Shown one piece after another: positions 7,242-11,692 of a stretch of 11,692 nt of DNA. Origin of the DNA: Heterostelium multicystogenum (taxonomy: Eukaryota > Evosea > Eumycetozoa > Acytosteliales > Acytosteliaceae); assembly GCA_003667245.1 (NCBI GenBank), contig RCNN01000094.1, positions 1 to 11,692 of the forward strand, given 5' to 3'. Below the pieces are notes generated by a model. The model did no database searches. It saw only the letters and a program-made list of their open reading frames with translations, and was not told the origin of the DNA. Made by a program: the position numbers and the translations under genes. How positions within the stretch are numbered: the stretch's first letter is position 1; every line of letters starts with the position of its first letter.

Positions 7242-8339
7242 ATGAGCGACAACCGCCAATGGGCCCGCGAAGCCATTCGCATTATTGAAGCGGACTTCCA
7301 GCGCAGCGCCGACACCCACCTGATCCCCTTGCCAATGCAGGGTTTGCCAGGTATCGAGTTGTATTTTCAAGGATGAGTCCAGCCATCCCACCGGCAGCCT
7401 GAAACATCGGTTGGCGCGTTCGTTGTTCCTCTATGCGTTGTTGCAACGGCTGGCTCAAGCCCGGTGCACCGGTGATCGAAGCCTCCAGCGGTTTCCACGG
7501 CGATTTCCGAGGCGTACTTCGCCAGGCTGCTGGGCTTGCCGTTTATTGCGGTGATGCCGGCCACCACTTCCCAGGAAAAGATTGCGCAGATCGCGTTCTA
7601 CGGGGGCAAGAGCCATCTGGTGCAGGATCCGACGCAGATCTACGCCGAATCCGAGCGCCTGGCGCAGGAAAGCGGTGGTCATTTCATGGACCAGTTCACC
7701 TATGCCGAACGTGCCACTGACTGGCGCGCCAACAACAACATCGCTGAATCGATCTTCCAGCAACTGCGCTTTGAGCGTTATCCGGAGCCGAGTTGGCTGA
7801 TTTCCAGCCCCGGCCACGGGTGGCACCCACGGCGACGTTGGGGCGTTATGTGCGTTATCGCCAGCACTGCACCCGAGTGTTGTGCGCGGACGCGGAGCGT
7901 TCGGTGTTTTTCGACTACTACCTGAGCGGCGACGCCAGCCTGCGCCTGGACTGTGGCTCGCGCATCGAAGGTATTGGCCGGCACGGGTTGAGGCGTCTTT
8001 CCTGCCGAAAGTGATTGATGCGATGGTCAAGGTGCCGGATGCGCTGTCCCTGGCGGCCATGCATTACCTGGCGCAGCGCTTGGGGCGGCGAGTAGGCGGC
8101 TCAAGTGGCACCAACCTGATCGGTGCGTTGATCGCGGCGCAGCAGATGAAGGCGGCAGGGGAGTCGGGCTCGATCGTGGCGATCTTGTGCGACGGCGGTG
8201 AGCGCTATGCACGACCTATTACGATCAGGCCTGGCTGGCAGGGCAGGGGTATGAGTTGGAGGGTTTGATTGCGGCCGTTGCGGCGAGTGTCGAGCGGGGG
8301 CAACCGTTGCCGGAAAGCATCCTGCGCGCCAATATTTGA
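7242..8339 (+). CDS. PLP-dependent cysteine-synthase-like enzyme, frameshifted
   Basis: This is a fold-type II PLP enzyme of the cysteine synthase/threonine dehydratase superfamily (PALP, PF00291), about 364 residues and cytoplasmic. It begins [27 protein letters not shown] at 7229-7235 is a weak ribosome binding site. The PLP-binding lysine is expected at about residue 54 in SLKHRLARS. The substrate loop follows at about 7480-7505, [19 protein letters not shown] comes next, and the Gly-rich phosphate-binding motif (Gly-Thr-Gly-Gly-Thr in the family) is at about 7808-7832. [15 protein letters not shown] and a near-terminal ILCDGGERY region are also typical. Indels: extra bases at 7364-7367, about 7438-7442, 7492-7494, 7814-7815 and 7826-7828; bases missing at about 7980 and 8209. 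The family does not settle the substrate. Cysteine synthase, cysteine desulfhydrase or a related lyase are all possible. Confidence 0.87.
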
Positions 8340-8353
8340 AACACCGCATTACC

Positions 8354-8447
8354 AATGTGGGAGCGGGCTTGCTCGCGAATGCGGAGTGTCAGCCAATACA
8401 TGATTCGGCTGATCCACCGCATTCGCGAGCAAGCCCGCTCCCACATT
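8354..8447. repeat. REPIN: inverted pair of Pseudomonas REP sequences
   Basis: A 31-base arm at 8354-8384 (containing GTGGGAGCGGGCTTGCTCGC) is perfectly inverted at 8417-8447, with 32 bases between the copies. This is the common fluorescens-group REP sequence. Two REPs in inverted orientation form a REPIN, mobilised in trans by the RAYT transposase; no RAYT gene is in this window. The element fills most of the 135-base gap between two convergent genes and may protect both transcript ends. Confidence 0.93.
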
Positions 8448-8474
8448 TGATCTGCTGCGTTTTCAGCGCAGTGG

Positions 8475-10093
8475 TTAAGCCTCCAGGCCCAACATATCCC
8501 GCGCCAGCGCCTCGGCAATCCGAATCCCGTCGACACCCGCCGACAAAATCCCACCGGCATAACCGGCACCTTCGCCCGCCGGGAACAGGCCTTTCACGTT
8601 CAGGCTCTGCATCGACTCGTTTACGGGTAATCCGCAGCGGCGAAGAAGTGCGGGTCTCGATCCCGGTCAGGACCGCGTCGTGCAGCGAGTAGCCCTTGAT
8701 CTGCTTCTCGAACGCCGGCAACGCTTCGCGGATGGCTTCGATGGCAAACTCCGGCAACGCCAGCGCCAGGTCACCCAGGGCTACGCCGGGCTTGTAGGAT
8801 GGCTCCACGGTACCGATGGCGGTGGACGGCTTGCCGGCGATGAAATCACCCACCAGCTGCGCCGGTGCTTCGTAGTTGCTGCCGCCGAGGATGAACGCGT
8901 GGGATTCCAGGCGTTCCTGCAACTCGATCCCGGCCAGCGGGCCGCCCGGGTAATCCACTTCCGGGGTGATGCCCACCACGATCCCGGAGTTGGCGTTGCG
9001 TTCGTTACGGGAGTACTGGCTCATGCCGTTGGTTACTACGCGGTTCGGCTCTGATGTCGCCGCGACCACGGTTACCCGCCCGGGCACATGCAGAAGCTGT
9101 ACACCGAACGGCCGTTCTTGGCGTGGTGCACCAGTTTGTAATCGGCGGCCCCGAGTTTTCGGGTGGCCGGCGTACTTGCCCAGGCGTGCAGCGTCGATCA
9201 GCGACTGCGGGGTGTTCGATACGGAAACCCACCGAGAACGGCTTGGCTTCCATGTACACGCCACGACCATGCAGCATGCGGAAGGTATCGCGGGCGCTGT
9301 GGCCGAGGGCCAGGATTACGTGCTTGGACAGGATCTGCTCGCCGCCATCCACCACCACGCCATTCAACTGGCCGTCTTCGATCAGCACGTCGGTGACCCG
9401 CTGCTCGAAGCGCACTTCACCGCCCAGGGCGATGATCTGCTGGCGCATGTTTTCCACGACGCCGGTCAGGGCGAAACGTACGATGTGCGGCTTGCTGACG
9501 TAGAGGATTTCGTCTGGCGCACCGGCCTTGACGAACTCGTGCAGCACCTTGCGACCGTGGAATTTCGGATCCTTGATCTGGCTGTAGAGCTTGCCGTCGG
9601 AGAAGGTCCCGGCGCCGCCTTCACCGAACTGCACGTTGGATTCCGGGTTCAGCACATTCTTGCGCCACAGGCCCCAGGTGTCCTTGGTGCGCTGGCGCAC
9701 TTCGCGGCCGCGCTCGAGGATGATCGGCTTGAAACCCATCTGTGCCAGCAACAGCCCGGCGAAGATCCCGCACGGGCCAAAACCGACGACGATCGGCCGC
9801 TCGGTCAGGCCTTCCGGCGCATGGCCCACGACCTTGTAGCTGATGTCCGGCGCCGGGTTGACGTTGCGGTCGTCGGCGAACTTGAGCAGCAGGGCCGCCT
9901 CGCCTTTGACTTCCAGGTCGATGGTGTAGATGAAGCACAGCTCCGACGATTTCTTGCGGGCGTCGTAGCTGCGTTTGAACAGGGTGAAATCGAGCAGGTC
10001 ATCACTGGCGATGCCCAGGCGTTGCACAATGGCAGGCCGCAGGTCTTCTTCGGGATGGTCGATGGGCAGCTTGAGTTCGGTGATTCGTAACAT
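8475..10093 (-). CDS. NAD(P)/FAD-dependent oxidoreductase (COG2509-type dehydrogenase), frameshifted
   Basis: This is an uncharacterised flavoprotein of about 537 residues, probably cytoplasmic. The start at 10093 (MLRITELKLPIDHPEEDLRP) is preferred because the family begins there; the ribosome binding site is weak. An N-terminal region of about 95 residues precedes the Rossmann FAD fold, VVGFGPCGIFAGLLLAQMG, which ends IILERG. VQFGEGGAGTFSDGKLYSQI then follows, with HVILALGHSARDTF in the middle and a C-terminal GEGAGYAGGI motif for FAD. Those features fit the COG2509 'FAD-dependent dehydrogenase' group, which has no settled substrate. Indels: extra bases at 9209-9212, 9156-9159, two around 9071-9077, and one at 8620-8622. 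The first 290 residues are uninterrupted. It converges on the PLP-enzyme gene across the REPIN. Confidence 0.88.
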
Positions 10094-10147
10094 GACAGGA
10101 ATCCGGTAGGCGGCGGGCAAAGAGGCCGGCTGTTTTGCAAACCGGTG

Positions 10148-10153
10148 ATTATA
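10148..10153 (-). promoter_or_regulatory. Candidate -10 element for the FAD oxidoreductase
   Basis: On the minus strand this is a perfect TATAAT, 54 bases upstream of the oxidoreductase start. The -35 region is weak: ATGACG lies 19 bases upstream and TGACGG 18. It sits in the 107-base gap after the COG3650 lipoprotein gene, suggesting the oxidoreductase has its own promoter. Confidence 0.4.
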
Positions 10154-10200
10154 AGCCCCAACAGCGGTTTCCCGTCATGCTAAAACAGCGCAGGGCGCAA

Positions 10201-10872
10201 TCAGTCGTCTCGCGAACCGCCGAACGACGCGCAACCGCGTTGCACCTGGCCGTTGACCCGAAGCTCAGCGGACATGTGCTGCAGGCTGCCGCTGGCGCTG
10301 TCGACACAGCGTTGCGGGGCCACCCAGAGTTCGATGTGTTGGTTATTCGCTTCGGTCATCAGGTTGAACCGTCCGTCGCCCGATTGCTCTTCCACATACG
10401 GCACGGCCAATGGTGGCTGGCCTTCACGCTCCAGCACCATGCCCTTGGCGGTGACGTTCATCGCCCAGGCCGGTTTGTGGCCGTTGGCCCGCAGGATCAT
10501 GCGCTTGAAGTCCGGGTCATCACAGGCCGAGGTCGAGCGCTCGACGCGGTACACCTGTTGCAGGTCCACCGTGCCCTGGGTGCCGCTGGCGACGCCGGAG
10601 AACTTGCCACGCAGGTCGGCAAACAGTGCGCCTTGCTGGCCGGCCAGGGAGGCGGCCTCCTGCAGGATGCTGGTGCCACCGGTGTCGTTGACCACGTAGT
10701 TGCGTTTGTCGTTGCAGGGCTGGAACAGCAGTTTGTCACCCTGGGCCGTCAACTCGCCCTGCATGCGGGTCATCCCGGCGAGAGAGGGCTTGGCCGGCTC
10801 GTTATCGAACATCTGGCAGGCGGCGAACAGGGGCAACAGGGCAAACAAGGCTAGGGTACGGGCGGCACGCAT
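10201..10872 (-). CDS. COG3650-type membrane lipoprotein, intact
   Basis: This 223-residue predicted lipoprotein is the only complete gene in the window with an uninterrupted frame. The ATG at 10872-10870 follows AGGAG on the minus strand and gives the signal MRAARTLALFALLPLFAAC, with a lipobox Cys at residue 19. The mature protein is hydrophilic and contains MQGELTAQGDKLLFQPCNDK, a QVYRVERSTSACDDPDFKR segment, AMNVTAKGMVLEREGQPPL, and ends RGCASFGGSRDD. Several cysteines (in FQPCND, SACDDP, QRCVDS and RGCASF) could form disulfides in the periplasm. I recognise it as the Pseudomonas COG3650 family of unknown function, some members of which carry META/HslJ-like neighbours or domains. It lies 74 bases downstream of the SDR gene on the same strand, so readthrough is possible. 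Confidence 0.85.
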   Translation of the reverse strand: MRAARTLALFALLPLFAACQMFDNEPAKPSLAGMTRMQGELTAQGDKLLFQPCNDKRNYVVNDTGGTSILQEAASLAGQQGALFADLRGKFSGVASGTQGTVDLQQVYRVERSTSACDDPDFKRMILRANGHKPAWAMNVTAKGMVLEREGQPPLAVPYVEEQSGDGRFNLMTEANNQHIELWVAPQRCVDSASGSLQHMSAELRVNGQVQRGCASFGGSRDD

Positions 10873-10946
10873 TATCGGGTCTCCTGATAAGTGCCGCCAC
10901 GTTACGCAGGCTGGCGGTGCATCACAAGCCCGGGACACAGGTTGAA

Positions 10947-11547
10947 TCAACCAACGATAAACGTCTGCCCGGTCTGCAAGCCTTCCACGCTTTTCGCGTA
11001 GGCCAGCGCCACGTCTGCACCCGGAGCCGGTTTGTACCCACGGAAGTACGGCGCGTAGCTGCCCATGGCTTCCAGCAGGACGGTAGGGCTGACCGAGTTG
11101 ATGCGCAGGCCGCGGGGCAGTTCGATCGCAGCGGCTTTCACGAATGCATCCAGCGCGCCGTTGACCAGGGCAGCCGAAGCACCGGTGCGAATCGGATCGC
11201 GGTTTGAGAATGCCGCTGGTGAAGGTGAACGACGCGCCGTCATTGGCGAACTCGCGGCCAATCAGCAGCAGGTTGATCTGGCCCATCAGCTTGTCTTGCA
11301 GGCCCAGGTCAAAATCGGTTTCGCTCATGTCGCCCAGGGGCACGAAGTTGACGCTGCCGGCGGCGCAGATCAGTGCGTCGAATTTGCCGGTCTGTTCGAA
11401 CAGTTTGCGGATCGAGGCGCTGTCGCTGATATCGACCTGGAAGTCGCCACTTTTGCGACCGATGCTGATCACTTCATGACGTTGGGACAGTTCTGCCTTC
11501 ACCGCCGAACCCACGGTACCGCTTGCGCCAATCAACAGGATTTTCAT
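10947..11547 (-). CDS. Short-chain dehydrogenase/reductase lacking the usual YxxxK, one frameshift
   Basis: This is an SDR-fold protein of about 199 residues. The ATG at 11547-11545 follows GGAGGAAGG on the minus strand, with the nucleotide-binding motif LLIGASGTVGSAV right at the N-terminus and IGRKSGDFQVDISD next; CAAGSVNF is the SDR 'NNAG' position. After TFTSGIL an extra base in TTT at 11203-11205 shifts the frame. It continues as DPIRTGASAALVNGALDAFV, ending AIELPRGLRINSVSPTVLLE and the C-terminal GQTFIVG. At the place where classical SDRs carry Tyr-x-x-x-Lys I see neither residue. From memory this matches the small Lin1944-like SDR subgroup, described as lacking the canonical catalytic residues. 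Its activity is unknown. The divergent LysR-type gene is its likely regulator. Confidence 0.87.
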
Positions 11548-11631
11548 CGTGCCTTCCTCCAGATGTGTAGGTGAGGTTTTCAGTCTAGAGTGATTTTTTG
11601 CGCGGATAAGTGCACTAATAGGCAACCTTTG

Positions 11632-11647
11632 GTTTTCAATTGGAAAC
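11632..11647. promoter_or_regulatory. Candidate LysR-type operator in the SDR/LysR divergent region
   Basis: GTTTTCAATTGGAAAC is a near-perfect 16-base palindrome centred on CAATTG (one mismatched pair). It lies 85 bases upstream of the SDR start and 5 bases before the LysR-type start. It contains the T-N11-A spacing expected for a LysR-family binding site. Such regulators usually bind in the divergent region and repress their own gene, and this site overlaps the regulator's ribosome binding region. Confidence 0.5.
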
Positions 11648-11652
11648 AATCC

Positions 11653-11692
11653 ATGAGCGAAATGGATGACCTCGCCGCGTTTGCCGTGTTGA
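11653..11692 (+). CDS. LysR-family transcriptional regulator, N-terminal fragment cut by the window end
   Basis: Only 13 codons are visible: MSEMDDLAAFAVL, after GGAAAC as a plausible ribosome binding site. This N-terminus is typical of LysR-type regulators, whose first helix begins with a Met-x-x-Leu-x-x-Phe pattern. The divergent arrangement with an oxidoreductase gene and the palindrome just upstream support the call. The winged helix-turn-helix and the effector domain lie outside the window. Confidence 0.65.
   Translation, partial: MSEMDDLAAFAVL

Noticed and set aside
149..8339. Programmed frameshifting or a recoding system as explanation for the many frame changes
   Set aside because: The shifts differ in sequence context, go in both directions, hit unrelated housekeeping genes and lack shared slippery sites or stimulatory structures.
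8966..10090. Long plus-strand open frame (374 codons) opposite the FAD oxidoreductase
   Set aside because: It is the antisense shadow of a high-GC gene whose minus-strand protein has clear FAD motifs; the plus-strand translation resembles nothing known and has no suitable start.

Overview
The window reads as chromosome from a fluorescens-group Pseudomonas. The codon usage is GC-rich, the lipoproteins, pdxH, nhaA and a FAD-dependent oxidoreductase are all of Pseudomonas type, and an inverted pair of the typical Pseudomonas REP sequence (GTGGGAGCGGGCTTGC core) is present. The order serine hydrolase - OmpA-like lipoprotein - pdxH - SlyB-type lipoprotein resembles, from memory, the PA1047-PA1053 neighbourhood of P. 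aeruginosa. No tRNA, rRNA, CRISPR array or insertion sequence was seen.

Layout. Plus strand: a beta-lactamase-fold serine hydrolase (149-1302), an OmpA-family lipoprotein (1446-2615), pdxH (from 2634, probably one transcript with the OmpA gene) and slyB (3566-4031), ending at a strong hairpin terminator. Minus strand: an S-type pyocin-domain toxin gene (5673 to 4441) whose stop overlaps the start of a small immunity gene (4444 to 4107), and upstream of them nhaA (7023 to 5830). Plus strand: a PLP-dependent cysteine-synthase-like enzyme (7242-8339). A REPIN separates it from the convergent minus-strand FAD-dependent dehydrogenase (10093 to 8475). Next come a COG3650-type lipoprotein (10872 to 10201) and an SDR protein (11547 to 10947), both on the minus strand. 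The SDR gene is divergent from the first codons of a LysR-type regulator (11653 onward).

The dominant oddity is that almost every recognisable gene is broken by one-base insertions or deletions, mostly in short homopolymer runs. Protein similarity resumes immediately in another frame. This affects housekeeping genes as well as accessory ones, so I read it as sequencing or consensus error rather than gene decay. Only the COG3650 lipoprotein gene is clearly uninterrupted among the complete genes. CDS spans are therefore given as whole-gene extents across frames.

The accessory element is the toxin-immunity pair between slyB and nhaA. Its toxin tip and immunity gene (about 4107-4760) are visibly richer in A and T than the surroundings, which fits an exchangeable polymorphic-toxin cassette. 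Its C-terminal domain does not show the HNH nuclease or colicin E3-type signatures, and I could not assign its activity. The longest gene-free stretches are 3309-3565 (slyB leader), 7024-7241 (divergent promoters) and 5674-5829 (upstream of the toxin gene). None exceeds 300 bases.
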